Shown here one piece after another: positions 45,156 through 54,089 of a DNA stretch of 64,000 nucleotides; positions within the stretch are counted from its first letter, which is position 1, and every line of letters begins with the position of its first letter. Origin of the DNA: Chitinophaga rupis. GTDB lineage: Bacteria > Bacteroidota > Bacteroidia > Chitinophagales > Chitinophagaceae. Under the pieces are notes generated by a model. The model was not told the origin of the DNA, did no database searches, and saw only the letters and a program-made list of their open reading frames with translations. The stretch lies in contig NZ_FOBB01000002.1 of NCBI RefSeq assembly GCF_900109685.1, positions 800,085-864,084 of the forward strand. Reading direction: 5' to 3'. The translations under genes were made by a program, and so were the position numbers.

Positions 45156-48100
45156 TGCTATCTGCTTTAAACGGTCTTTGAATCTGTATCAATGGTAATA
45201 ATATCGTAAAAACAGCACCTTCATCTCTTATACCGGTAGCGGTTATACTGCCATGGTGCCGCTCCACTATCTTTTTACATAAGGCCAGGCCTAAACCGGT
45301 TCCCTCAAATTTATCTTTTGCATTTAGCCTGGTAAAGGTATCAAAAATACGCTTTGCATATTCCTGTTCAAATCCTATACCATTATCGGTAATCGCCACC
45401 TCTACATAATCCTGCCCGCCTTCCTGCAGGGTGGAGCAGGTAATGTGTATCACCGGCAATTCATCTGTTCGCGCAAACTTCAGGGAGTTGTTAATTAAAT
45501 TATAAAATAGCTGGTAAATGAGTATAGAAGCGCCCTCAACTACAGGCAATTCGCTTCGCACAATACGCGCGCGTTTTTGCTGTATGCTTACTTCCAGGTC
45601 TTCCTCAATATCGGCCAGCGTTTTATTCAGATCAACTTTTTCAATTTCCTGTTCTGCAGCATTCAGGGTAGAGTAGGAGAGCACCCCTTCTATCATGGAA
45701 AAGATCCTTTCCGTGGCACGCTGCACTTTATCCAGGAATGTTTTGCCCTTTTCCGGCAGCAGGTCTCCATATTCATACTGCAACCGGTTGCTGAAGGTTT
45801 TGATCTTGCGCACAGGCTCTTTCAGGTCATGGCTGGCCACATGTGCAAACTGTTGCAGGTCTTCATTGGATCGTTGTAAAGCTATATTCAGCTCCTGCAG
45901 CTCGTGTGTGCGGTTTTTTACTTCCTGCTCCAGCAAAGCGGCGTATTCCCGTGCAGTATGAATATCGGTAGTGGTGCCAAACCATTTCAATGTTTGTCCG
46001 TTATCATCTTTCTGCGGAATGCCGCGGCTCAGGTGCCAGCGGTAGCTGCCATCCTTCATTAGCATGCGGTGCTCAAACTGGAACACGCTGCCAGTGGCAA
46101 TTGCTTTTTGCCAGGCGGTTTCCGTCGGGGCAAGATCCTGCGGGTGTGTAAGCGCTACCCATCCCCAGTATCCGTCACCGTATTGCAGATTCCTTTCGCC
46201 GGCAAATTGAGATAGCCGGTTATTAATGTACACTGTTTCCCCTTTAGGTCCGGCTACCCATACCAGCTGCGGCATAGCATTGGCCAGCTCTGTAAGCTCC
46301 TGTTCATTTTGTTCCACCGCGCGGCGGGCAATTACCTGTTCAGATACATCTACGCCTACCGCAATAATACCTGTTACCACATTATGGGCATCGCGCAGCG
46401 GCGTATAAATGAAGTTAAGGTACAGCTGTTCGGGTTTGCCGAAACGCATCAGCTCCAATGGTATTTCATTGCCATGATAGGGCACACCGCTGGTATATAC
46501 TTCATGTAATATTTGTCCGAAACCCTGTTTGTCCAATTCCGGCAGCACTTCCAGCAGCGGTTTGTTGATGGCATTTTCATGATCTCTGCCCCAGAGCTCC
46601 AGGGCCTTTTCATTCACGATCTCAATGGAAAAGGTATCCCCACGCAGCAGCACCATGGGTATGGGCGATTGCATGATCATGTTGCGCACATTATTTTCAG
46701 CGGCAATACGGCTTTTGGCAATCTTGATATTCGCTTCTACCCGGGCCAGTAATTCACGGGCCGAAAATGGTTTCACCAGGTAATCATCCGCACCGGCATC
46801 CAGCCCTTCTACTTTGGATTCCTCACCTGCGCGGGCCGATAAAAAGATCACCGGTATATGCCGGGTATCCGGGTGGTTACGTACCTGCTGCAGCAATCCA
46901 AAGCCATCCAGCTTCGGCATCATAATATCAGACAACAACAGGTCCGGTTTGTATTGCAGCATTTTGCTGAAGGCATCTTCGCCATTAACGGCAGTGATTA
47001 CACGGAACTGGTGGGCCAGCAGCCGCTGTACGTATTCCCGCATATCTGCATTATCATCTGCCAGCAGCACTTTATATAAAGCAGGGTCGCTGGCATCATT
47101 AGTGGCCGCTTCATACTGCGGCGCTTCCGGCAGCCATTTCAGGGCTTCCTGCAAAAAGGCGTCGGCCTGTTTGGATATAATTGTGTCAGGATCGTTTTCT
47201 TCAATACGGCCGTCTTCCAGGTGCGCTTTACCGGTGGGTATCACTACGGTAAAAGTAGATCCTGCGCCCGGGTGGCTGCTTACGCTGATATTTCCCTTAT
47301 GGATCTTTACCAGCTCTTTTACCATGGCCAGGCCAATACCCGTGCCTTCCTGGCTGCGGCCCTGTATGTTCTCAACCCGGTGAAAACGGTCAAATATTTT
47401 GTTCAGCTGGTCTGCCGCAATACCTATACCCGTATCCGTTACAGACAGCAGCACCTGCTCATCCGCCACCTGTACCCGTACATCTATATGGCCCTGGTTC
47501 GTATATTTAAAGGCGTTAGACAGCAGGTTCAGTACTATCTTCTCCCACATCTCCACATCCACATATACTTCCGCCTCCGTATAGCTGCATTCAATGTTCA
47601 GCGCCATACCGGCTTTTTCAACCGCGGAGCGGAAGGTGCTGGCCAGGTCCACTGTAAGTCTGCAAATATCCACCCGGGTAAACTTTCCATCTACCCGTTC
47701 CGCTTCAATACGTGAAAATTCCAGCAGCGTATTCACCAGCTTTTGCATGCGCAGCGCATTGCGGTAGGCAATATCCAGCTGCGCTTTAAGGTCTGTATCA
47801 ATAGCAGGGTTTTGCAGGGCTTCTTCAATAGGGCCCAGTAATAAAGTAAGAGGCGTGCGGAACTCATGGCTGATGTTGGAGAAAAAAGCCGTTTTAGCAC
47901 GGTCTATCTCCGCCAGCGCCGCAGTCCTTTTCCGCTCTTCTTCCAGCAGGTGCACATCTGCAAAGCCGGACATGATCTGATCCATGATCAGGGAGCAGAA
48001 GCCCATATATTTTTCATCCGGCAAGCGATAGGGGTTAAAGCCCGCTACCAGGAAACCATAAGGCTCTTTAACCGTAGCGGAAACAATGGGCAGTATAACA

Positions 48101-48933
48101 GCCTTTGTAGGCCTGATGGTCCAGCTGCCCATGGGCATGGCGCCCATAATAGCTTCCAACCCTTCCAGTATCTGCGGCTGCCGTAACAGGGCGGCCCTTT
48201 GCAGTAAAGCGCCCAGGCCCGGGCCATCCAGGTCAATTTCAGCAGGTACCTGCGGGGCAGCATCGCCCAGCTCCGTAGCATTTACCAGCGTAGCCCTGTT
48301 ATCAGATACCGTATAAAAAAGTGCAAAGGGAAAGTCCTGCGGATTTTCTTCCAGCGTATAAATGGTCTGTTGTATCACATCCCGGCTGGCCTGCAGCCCG
48401 GCTAAACGTTTACCCAGCTGCGTAAGGGTCTTTAGCTGCCGTTCGCTGATAATGCGGTCCGTATTATCCACATTGGCGCAGATCATGCCGGCAGTGCCGC
48501 CATCATCACCCGGTATGGGCGTATAGGAAAATGTATAATAGGTTTCTTCCGCATACCCATTCCGTTCCATAATAAGTAGCTGGGATTCCACATACGTGCC
48601 TTCATCCTCCTGCATCACCTGCCGCAGCATAGGCTCAATATCCTTCCAGATATCCTTCCATACCACGGAAGCCGGGCTGCCCAGCGCCCAGGGATGTTTA
48701 CCGCCCACAATAGCCTTGTAGGGATCATTGTAGAACTTAATTAACTCTTTTCCCCAACCTATCCAGATAGGCTGCCTGGAAGTAAGCATAATACGTATGC
48801 AGGTTCTGAGGCTCTGAGGCCAGGTATCTACAGGCCCCAGCGGGGTAGCGGCCCAGTCATATTCCCGGATACGTGCCCCCATTTCACCGCCGCCGGCCAG
48901 AAACTCAGGGATAACCGACACATTCGTGTTCAT
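45121..48933 (-). CDS. Double hybrid histidine kinase (PAS-GAF-like, HK-REC-PAS-PAS-HK)
   Basis: This 1270-residue cytosolic protein has no membrane segment. The N-terminal PAS (about 1-160) contains ATPLGPVDTWPQSLRTCI. A GAF-like region follows (about 165-330). The first kinase core has FFSNISHEFRTPLTLLLG with His356, an N-box LLSNAFKYTN near 470 and G-boxes DTGIG and GTGIGLAM. A receiver (about 620-740) has Asp669 and Lys721. Two PAS domains lie at about 745-870 and 880-995. A second kinase core has HVASHDLKEP with His1035, NLINNSLKF, DNGIGFE and GTGLGLALC. Both cores look intact. Signals could enter at several points; no ligand can be inferred. The downstream receiver is its likely target. 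Confidence 0.93.
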   Translation of the reverse strand: MNTNVSVIPEFLAGGGEMGARIREYDWAATPLGPVDTWPQSLRTCIRIMLTSRQPIWIGWGKELIKFYNDPYKAIVGGKHPWALGSPASVVWKDIWKDIEPMLRQVMQEDEGTYVESQLLIMERNGYAEETYYTFSYTPIPGDDGGTAGMICANVDNTDRIISERQLKTLTQLGKRLAGLQASRDVIQQTIYTLEENPQDFPFALFYTVSDNRATLVNATELGDAAPQVPAEIDLDGPGLGALLQRAALLRQPQILEGLEAIMGAMPMGSWTIRPTKAVILPIVSATVKEPYGFLVAGFNPYRLPDEKYMGFCSLIMDQIMSGFADVHLLEEERKRTAALAEIDRAKTAFFSNISHEFRTPLTLLLGPIEEALQNPAIDTDLKAQLDIAYRNALRMQKLVNTLLEFSRIEAERVDGKFTRVDICRLTVDLASTFRSAVEKAGMALNIECSYTEAEVYVDVEMWEKIVLNLLSNAFKYTNQGHIDVRVQVADEQVLLSVTDTGIGIAADQLNKIFDRFHRVENIQGRSQEGTGIGLAMVKELVKIHKGNISVSSHPGAGSTFTVVIPTGKAHLEDGRIEENDPDTIISKQADAFLQEALKWLPEAPQYEAATNDASDPALYKVLLADDNADMREYVQRLLAHQFRVITAVNGEDAFSKMLQYKPDLLLSDIMMPKLDGFGLLQQVRNHPDTRHIPVIFLSARAGEESKVEGLDAGADDYLVKPFSARELLARVEANIKIAKSRIAAENNVRNMIMQSPIPMVLLRGDTFSIEIVNEKALELWGRDHENAINKPLLEVLPELDKQGFGQILHEVYTSGVPYHGNEIPLELMRFGKPEQLYLNFIYTPLRDAHNVVTGIIAVGVDVSEQVIARRAVEQNEQELTELANAMPQLVWVAGPKGETVYINNRLSQFAGERNLQYGDGYWGWVALTHPQDLAPTETAWQKAIATGSVFQFEHRMLMKDGSYRWHLSRGIPQKDDNGQTLKWFGTTTDIHTAREYAALLEQEVKNRTHELQELNIALQRSNEDLQQFAHVASHDLKEPVRKIKTFSNRLQYEYGDLLPEKGKTFLDKVQRATERIFSMIEGVLSYSTLNAAEQEIEKVDLNKTLADIEEDLEVSIQQKRARIVRSELPVVEGASILIYQLFYNLINNSLKFARTDELPVIHITCSTLQEGGQDYVEVAITDNGIGFEQEYAKRIFDTFTRLNAKDKFEGTGLGLALCKKIVERHHGSITATGIRDEGAVFTILLPLIQIQRPFKADSNGSNENLFTNR

Positions 48934-49012
48934 AAGAGCAATTAAGAGACGTTCAAATAATAAAATAACTTATAATAAAATAATAATACAAAATACGCAC
49001 ACTATTTTTGTG

Positions 49013-49020
49013 CCAACAAC
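49013..49020 (+). promoter_or_regulatory. -7 promoter box of the GT87-like gene
   Basis: TATTTTTG matches TAnnTTTG exactly, 15 bp before the ATG at 49036, which gives a very short leader. Confidence 0.5.
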
Positions 49021-49035
49021 TATCAGACTATCCGT

Positions 49036-50262
49036 ATGGAACTAATGCAAAAAAGTAATGGCCTGCCAACCGCGAAGCGTTTTACACTGGCCTGGTTAGG
49101 CGAAAAAGACTGGCTGGCCCTGTTATTATGGTTCGGTTTATCTATCCTGGTGGCCGCCAAGGAGCTGCTGGCCAACAATGCCAATAATTTCAGTGTTTTC
49201 CGGTATGTATACCTGCACCTGGTGGCGCAAAAGCCCCTGTACATTCCTTATCCTGAGTACTACTATGATGTAAATATGTATGGGCCGGTGTACAGCATTA
49301 TTATTGCACCTTTTGCCCTTTTACCCTTTTCCGTAGGGGCTATGTTATGGGTGATGGCCAATGCGCTGTTCCTGTACATTGCCATCCGCAAGCTGCCCAT
49401 TACCCGCATCCAGCAAAACCTGGTGCTGATCTTTGCCAGCCATGAGCTGATGGGCTCCAGCAGCTATTTCCAGTTTAACCCGTCCATTATAGCCTGTCTT
49501 ATCCTGAGCTTTGTGCTGATCCGGCAGGGGAAGGATTTCTGGGCTGCCTTTTTTATTATGATTGCCGCCCTGGTAAAGCTGTACGGCATAGTAGGGCTGG
49601 CATTTTTCTTTTTCAGTAAACACCGCTGGCGTTTTATAGGCAGCCTGATTTTATGGGGCGCTGTATTGTGGATCTTACCGGCAGTCATATCCTCCTTTGA
49701 TTATATTGTACAATCCTACAGGGAATGGGGAGAGGCTATTGTACAAAAAAATAAGAAGAATTATAAGTTCGACCAGGGTGTTATATTCCAGAATATTTCT
49801 GCCATGGGTTTTATACAACGGGTATTTCATTTAAAACAGCTGAACAACCTGTGGGTATTATGCCCCGCTTTCCTGCTGTTTGGCACCCATTACCTGCGCC
49901 TGAAATGGAAAGAGAATAAGGAATATTGCCTGTACCTGCTTTGTTCCGTGCTGCTGTTCACCGTAATATTCAGCACCAGCTCAGAATCGCCTACCTACAT
50001 CATTTCTTTTCCGGCAGTGTGCATCTGGTATGTGATGCAAAGGCCCACCCGCTGGAACAATGCCCTGTTCATATTTGTGCTCATTTTCACCAGTTTTGCC
50101 CACTCAGACCTGCTTACGCCCTGGATGCGGCATAACGTGATGTTACCTTATGCCGGTAAGGCATTTCCCAGTATTATTATGTGGCTGGTGATCGTGTACC
50201 AGATCTGGGACAAGCAGTTCTTACGCTTACCGCCTCCGTTAGGCAGTGCTGCTGCCGCATAA
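49036..50262 (+). CDS. GT87/DUF2029-type membrane glycosyltransferase
   Basis: A 408-residue polytopic protein with about nine to ten membrane helices. The first large periplasmic loop holds YIPYPEYYYDVNMYGPVYSI, which resembles the acidic/aromatic loop of GT87 mannosyltransferase-like proteins, followed by SIIIAPFALLPFSVG. Later segments SSSYFQFNPSIIACLIL and AALVKLYGIVGLAFFFFSK are typical of DUF2029. GT-C enzymes of this type use polyprenyl-phosphate sugars to glycosylate lipids or polymers. It is a single gene with its own promoter. The acceptor is unknown. Confidence 0.82.
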   Translation: MELMQKSNGLPTAKRFTLAWLGEKDWLALLLWFGLSILVAAKELLANNANNFSVFRYVYLHLVAQKPLYIPYPEYYYDVNMYGPVYSIIIAPFALLPFSVGAMLWVMANALFLYIAIRKLPITRIQQNLVLIFASHELMGSSSYFQFNPSIIACLILSFVLIRQGKDFWAAFFIMIAALVKLYGIVGLAFFFFSKHRWRFIGSLILWGAVLWILPAVISSFDYIVQSYREWGEAIVQKNKKNYKFDQGVIFQNISAMGFIQRVFHLKQLNNLWVLCPAFLLFGTHYLRLKWKENKEYCLYLLCSVLLFTVIFSTSSESPTYIISFPAVCIWYVMQRPTRWNNALFIFVLIFTSFAHSDLLTPWMRHNVMLPYAGKAFPSIIMWLVIVYQIWDKQFLRLPPPLGSAAAA

Positions 50263-50287
50263 CCGGGGTTTTTCTTCTGGGAGATGG

Positions 50288-50418
50288 CTGCGCCATTGCT
50301 GTGCAACTGCTATAAATCAGCCTTTTTAGGAGGGAGGCATTGCTGCTCCATTGCTGCGCAATTCCTCCCCCCTACATAAAAGCCTACCCGTGTGCCACAC
50401 CTCAAAAGTGTGACACAC
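50288..50418. repeat. Inverted and direct repeats in the 283-bp space after GT87
   Basis: Two similar 23-bp pieces start at 50288 and 50343 (CTGCGCCATTGCTGTGCAA and CTGCTCCATTGCTGCGCAA, four base differences over the whole length). GGGAGGCATTGCTGC near 50334 pairs with GCGCAATTCCTCCC near 50356 as an imperfect hairpin. GTGTGCCACAC (50390-50400) pairs with GTGTGACACAC (50408-50418) with one mismatch. The hairpins may end the GT87 transcript. No gene is seen between 50263 and 50545. Confidence 0.5.
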
Positions 50419-50545
50419 ATTCGTACGCAATCCGGCTGAACCCTTGCCGCCCTTTTTCGCTAAGCCTTTTAGGAATAATTGGCGGTGAGGTGAACGACAA
50501 ACGTTTATCCGTAAACATCTGCCTCAAATATTATCTTGTACGCCC

Positions 50546-51193
50546 ATGAAACGTACCCTTGCCATTACAATAAGCTTCACAGGTATACTCTTTTCAGCCT
50601 TGTTCCAAACCACCCAGGCCCAAACCCGGGCCCGTATTTTATCCCGGCACAGTACCGACAGCTTATTTACACCCGCTCTGCAGCAGCAGCTGGAAATAAG
50701 CTATCCCATTTTCCGCGCCTATCAATATACCGACAAGGGCGGTACCGGCTACCTGCTGCTTATGGAAAAAAGCGAAACCCATGGCCTGGATACCACCGTC
50801 ACCAACCTGGCCGCCGCCTGTATACAGCAGGAGCAGGGTGGGTTTAAAATCCTCTGGAAAATGAAAGACCTGCTGGAGCCGGAAGAGTCATCCATCTGGT
50901 TCTGGTCAAAATATATACAGCTGCAGGACCTTAACGGCGATGGCTATATTGATCCCTACGTAGTGTACGGCAGCCGTAGCCGGGAAGAAGAAGGGGAGTA
51001 CCGCCGCCTGAAAATACTCCTCTACAACAATGGCAGCAAAACCGCTATCCGCGCCGTTACCGGCACCCTGGATGAGGAAAGGAGCCTGCAATATGATAAA
51101 AGCTTCAGCGCACTGCCGGCAGCTATGCAGTCCTATTTTAAACAGCTGCTGCAACGTATCAGTAAAGAAACAGATTATATTCTCGCGAATTAG
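50546..51193 (+). CDS. Exported protein of unknown function
   Basis: The 215-residue protein has a signal peptide (about 1-25, ending in TQAQ). The mature part has FRAYQYTDKGGTGYLLLME, then WSKYIQLQDLNGDGYIDPYV, an EF-hand-like or dockerin-like acidic loop (DLNGDGYID), and a C-terminal helix MQSYFKQLLQRISKETDYIL. This layout resembles the M949_RS01915-type surface polysaccharide biosynthesis proteins of Bacteroidota, but I recognise only the general pattern. It probably binds calcium. The YhcH-family gene follows after 29 bp on the same strand. Confidence 0.72.
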   Translation: MKRTLAITISFTGILFSALFQTTQAQTRARILSRHSTDSLFTPALQQQLEISYPIFRAYQYTDKGGTGYLLLMEKSETHGLDTTVTNLAAACIQQEQGGFKILWKMKDLLEPEESSIWFWSKYIQLQDLNGDGYIDPYVVYGSRSREEEGEYRRLKILLYNNGSKTAIRAVTGTLDEERSLQYDKSFSALPAAMQSYFKQLLQRISKETDYILAN

Positions 51194-51222
51194 TATCTTT
51201 CTCACTAAACAATTTTTCAACG

Positions 51223-51678
51223 ATGATCCTGGACACATTAGCCAATGCGCACCTGTACTACAACCTGGGGCCTGCATTTGTAAAGGCATTTGAATACCTG
51301 GCTGGCACAGATCTTACCACGCTGGAAAAAGGTAAATATGAAATAGATGGCAACAATATTTTTGTAATCATCAATGAGTACGATACTGTACCAGCTGCCG
51401 GTGAGCAAATGGAAGCCCACCGCCAGCATATTGATGTGCAGTACATCATCAGCGGATCAGAGCTCATAGGGCATGATAACCTGCTGCAGCAACAGCCCTC
51501 CAAAGCGTACGACGAAGCCGCGGATTACCTGCTGGTACCGGACCGACCGGCCTTTTTCTCAAAGCTGCAGCAAGGTCATTTCGCCATCTTTTTTCCTACA
51601 GACCTGCACATGCCTAACATACAGGTAAATGGTCCGGCCCCGGTAAAAAAGGCCGTGATCAAGATCCGCGTGCAGTAA
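51223..51678 (+). CDS. YhcH/YjgK/YiaL family protein
   Basis: The 151-residue protein belongs to the DUF386 cupin-like family. Family marks are LEKGKYEIDGNNIFVIINEY, the metal-site motif EAHRQHIDVQYIISGSE and HFAIFFPTDLHMPNIQ, with His residues (HRQH, H near 129) that bind zinc. Relatives such as YiaL and EbgC are associated with handling of sugar acids or sialic-acid-like anomers. The substrate is unknown here, but the link to glycan metabolism in the rest of the window is reasonable. Confidence 0.9.
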   Translation: MILDTLANAHLYYNLGPAFVKAFEYLAGTDLTTLEKGKYEIDGNNIFVIINEYDTVPAAGEQMEAHRQHIDVQYIISGSELIGHDNLLQQQPSKAYDEAADYLLVPDRPAFFSKLQQGHFAIFFPTDLHMPNIQVNGPAPVKKAVIKIRVQ

Positions 51679-51690
51679 GGTTTAAATACC

Positions 51691-51698
51691 TACATTTG
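51691..51698 (+). promoter_or_regulatory. -7 promoter box of the GlxA-type regulator
   Basis: TACATTTG is an exact TAnnTTTG match, 28 bp before the ATG at 51726, and lies after the stop of the YhcH gene, so the regulator has its own promoter. Confidence 0.5.
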
Positions 51699-51725
51699 TG
51701 AACACCCACGCTAAGAAGAAAAACC

Positions 51726-52700
51726 ATGAAGGAAATAGCTTTGTTGATCTACGAAGACACCGTCTTATCCTCCATTGCAGGCGTGCTGGATCTGCTGTCC
51801 GGTACTAACCGCATCCTGCAGCAGGCCGGCGCACCGCCAGCCTTTAGGGTAACTTTGGTAAGTGACAAGGGTAATAATCCCTCCATGCACATCCCAGGGC
51901 AGTTCATCAGCAATAAAAACTTATCAGAGGTCAGCAATACCGACCTGGTAATAGCACCCGCTTTTTACGGCGATGCCCAGCAGGCGCTGGATAAAAACCA
52001 TGCGCTGGTGAACTGGATCATAACCATGCACCGCCGTGGCGCAGAAGTAGCCAGCCTGTGCTTGGGCAGCTATTTCCTGGCAGAAGCAGGCCTACTGGCC
52101 GGCCGTAGCTGCACCACCCACTGGACCGCGGTAGATGATATGCGGCGCCGCTATCCTAACATAGATATACTCCCTGACCTGGTGGTAACGGATGAAGAAG
52201 GTGTTTACACCAGCGGTGGCGCCTTTTCCTCGCTTAACCTGGTATTGTACCTGGTAGAAAAGTTCTGCGGACGGGAGGTAGGCATTGTAGCCAGCAAAAT
52301 GTTCTCCATTGATATGGACCGCGTGAACCAGGCACACTTCTCTATGTTCATGGGACAGCACCAGCATGAGGATGAGGAGATCCGCAAGGCGCAGTCTTAT
52401 ATTGAAGAGCATTTTCATCTACAGATCTCCATCGAGGAAATTGCAGAACGCAGCAACATGAGCAAACGCAATTTCATACGCCGCTTTAAACATGCCACCC
52501 AAAGCACCCCGCTGGAATACCTGCAGCGGGTAAAAATAGAATCCGCCAAAAAAGCCCTGGAAAAAAGCGGGGAAAACATCAGCGCGCTTATGAACAATGT
52601 AGGGTATAACGATCTTAAAACTTTCCGCAAAGTATTCAAACGCATCACCGGCCTTACCCCGCAGGATTACCGGAAGAAATATTGCCGTTCGCTGAATTAG
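51726..52700 (+). CDS. GlxA-family AraC-type regulator
   Basis: The 324-residue regulator joins an N-terminal DJ-1/PfpI-like domain (about 1-195) to a C-terminal AraC double helix-turn-helix. The DJ-1 part contains VASLCLGSYFLAEAGLLAGR with the elbow Cys in LCLGSYF and CTTHWTAVDDMRRRYP. The DNA-binding part has ISIEEIAERSNMSKRNFIRR, split as IEEIAERSNMS and RNFIRRFKHAT, and ALMNNVGYNDLKTFRKVFKR, with the closing PQDYRKKY. Such regulators often sense stress or small metabolites. The final codons run into a heptad-repeat block just after the stop. Confidence 0.9.
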   Translation: MKEIALLIYEDTVLSSIAGVLDLLSGTNRILQQAGAPPAFRVTLVSDKGNNPSMHIPGQFISNKNLSEVSNTDLVIAPAFYGDAQQALDKNHALVNWIITMHRRGAEVASLCLGSYFLAEAGLLAGRSCTTHWTAVDDMRRRYPNIDILPDLVVTDEEGVYTSGGAFSSLNLVLYLVEKFCGREVGIVASKMFSIDMDRVNQAHFSMFMGQHQHEDEEIRKAQSYIEEHFHLQISIEEIAERSNMSKRNFIRRFKHATQSTPLEYLQRVKIESAKKALEKSGENISALMNNVGYNDLKTFRKVFKRITGLTPQDYRKKYCRSLN

Positions 52701-52802
52701 CTGAAAGCACAAAGCATAAAGCACAAAGCACAAAGTATAAAGCAAAAGGCCTTCAGCATAAAAAAGGAAGCTTTTTGCTTTTTGCTTTGTGCTTTCCGCT
52801 AA
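52698..52802. repeat. Heptad-repeat block 5 filling a convergent gene pair
   Basis: The complete space between the GlxA-type stop (52698-52700) and the hydrolase stop (52799-52801) is repeat. AAAGCAT-type units (AAAGCAC, AAAGCAT, AAAGCAC, AAAGTAT, AAAGCAA) lie on the left and the inverse type (TTTTTGC, TTTTTGC, TTTGTGC, TTTCCGC) on the right. The two arms make an imperfect stem of about 25 bp, so it would end transcripts from both sides. Confidence 0.85.
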
Positions 52803-53863
52803 AGTTTGCCGCTTATCCTCTTAAACACGCTATACTGCGCTTCTAACACCTCGGCGTTAAACCCATGTGCGGCTGTTGGCAATAAAAAATATTCCTTTTT
52901 GGGCGCCTGCAGTTTATTGAAGTAAAGCGTCGTTTTTTCTTTGGGTGTTAAGAGATCATATTCTCCCTGGATGAAATATACCGGGATTTTAAATTGAAGG
53001 CTATTTTGTAAAAAATTAATTGTTGCCCGCATAGATTTAACGCCCAGCTGCTTATCACCAACAAAATTTACAAATGAGTAGTCGTCTCCAAGTTCCCTGT
53101 TCAGGCTGTCCTTGGGATTATTATAGCTCTGAGCCTCAACAAACCAGTTGGAAGGCGCAGGGGTTGAATTTGCCTTTTCGTATTTCTTCACAACCCTGAA
53201 CAGCTTACCTACAGCGCGGGCTTTATCATAGGGGGGTATGCCAAGATCGTCCAGGATCTTTAAAGATCCCTGGTCATTATTTTGCTTTGCCAGCTTATAG
53301 ACACGGTTGTAAAGCGACAAGTCATCATCAGGAGTAACAAGTTGTGAATGCCCAACATACGCGTAATAAAGGTCGGGGCGTTTTGTGGCCATCGTAACAC
53401 CCAGCACTGAACCCCATGAAGTGCCGAAAAGAATAATTTTTCGCTTTCCGAGATGCTTGATCAGGTATTCTGAAACCTGAATGCCATCTGATGCCATTTG
53501 TTCAACCGTTAGTGGATTGGCTTGTAAATAGGACGGGGTTAATTCATCCGGGGCCTGTTGTCCGAAAGTTCTTCCAGCTCCCCGTTGATCCCAGTTAACA
53601 ATGATAAAATCCTTTTCCAATTCTTTGTAAAGATTATCCGAATAAGGACTCATAACACTGCCTGGCCCGCCATGCAGAAACAATATCACAGGCTTGGAGC
53701 GTACGCCGTTAATAGTGATCCATTGTTCCAGTCCGTTTATGGGAATAAATTGTTCTTCGGAGATCCATTGCGCCGAACTAGCGTCTTTGCTTTGCGCATG
53801 GATAGTAAAGGAGCAAGTAAACAAAAGGGTGGCAAGGGAAAGGGCTAAAAAGATCGTTCTCAA
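52799..53863 (-). CDS. Exported proline iminopeptidase-like alpha/beta hydrolase
   Basis: The 354-residue protein has a signal peptide (about 1-24). It is an S33-like alpha/beta hydrolase with oxyanion motif LFLHGGPGSVMSPYS, NWDQRGAGRTFG and nucleophile elbow FGTSWGSVLG (Ser in GTSWGS). The acid is probably in FIQGEYDLLTPKE and His in PTAAHGFNAE. This pattern fits prolyl iminopeptidases and related esterases. The DNA is A+T-richer than its neighbours, so it may have been acquired. The leader RNA at 53964-54105 lies upstream on the same strand, about 100 bp before the ATG, and its terminator would have to be bypassed for read-through. Confidence 0.85.
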   Translation of the reverse strand: MRTIFLALSLATLLFTCSFTIHAQSKDASSAQWISEEQFIPINGLEQWITINGVRSKPVILFLHGGPGSVMSPYSDNLYKELEKDFIIVNWDQRGAGRTFGQQAPDELTPSYLQANPLTVEQMASDGIQVSEYLIKHLGKRKIILFGTSWGSVLGVTMATKRPDLYYAYVGHSQLVTPDDDLSLYNRVYKLAKQNNDQGSLKILDDLGIPPYDKARAVGKLFRVVKKYEKANSTPAPSNWFVEAQSYNNPKDSLNRELGDDYSFVNFVGDKQLGVKSMRATINFLQNSLQFKIPVYFIQGEYDLLTPKEKTTLYFNKLQAPKKEYFLLPTAAHGFNAEVLEAQYSVFKRISGKL

Positions 53864-53963
53864 GAATTTTTTTTAAAGAAAAGGAAAATATTATTTAGTT
53901 CCTAATCACCATCCCAGGTTTTCAATTTGATCTCATAAAAGAGGGAAGCGTTCTGCATTAAGC

Positions 53964-53990
53964 AAAAAAGCCACCGGTTTACCGGTGGCT
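53964..53990 (-). terminator. Strong intrinsic terminator of the small leader RNA
   Basis: AGCCACCGGT (53969-53978) and ACCGGTGGCT (53981-53990) form a perfect 10-bp stem with a 2-nt centre. The A-run at 53964-53969 becomes a run of T on the minus strand, so the orientation is minus. Confidence 0.85.
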
Positions 53991-54041
53991 CTCCGACACC
54001 CGTCCGGGCGTCTGACAGTTTTCTTATATGGAAGAACCCGG

Positions 54042-54089
54042 TTAGGCGATACTAACCGCAGGTTTCCATGAATATCCTGTAGATTGCAT
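54042..54089 (-). CDS. 15-residue ORF in the structured RNA
   Basis: The ORF reads MQSTGYSWKPAVSIA and ends in TAA inside the 3' side of hairpin 1. The ATG is four bases after a 9-base Shine-Dalgarno match (54094-54102). A ribosome that reaches the stop would melt hairpin 1. The peptide has no run of one amino acid as expected for a classic amino-acid attenuator, but carries one Trp and one Pro. Whether the peptide itself matters is unknown. Confidence 0.45.
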   Translation of the reverse strand: MQSTGYSWKPAVSIA

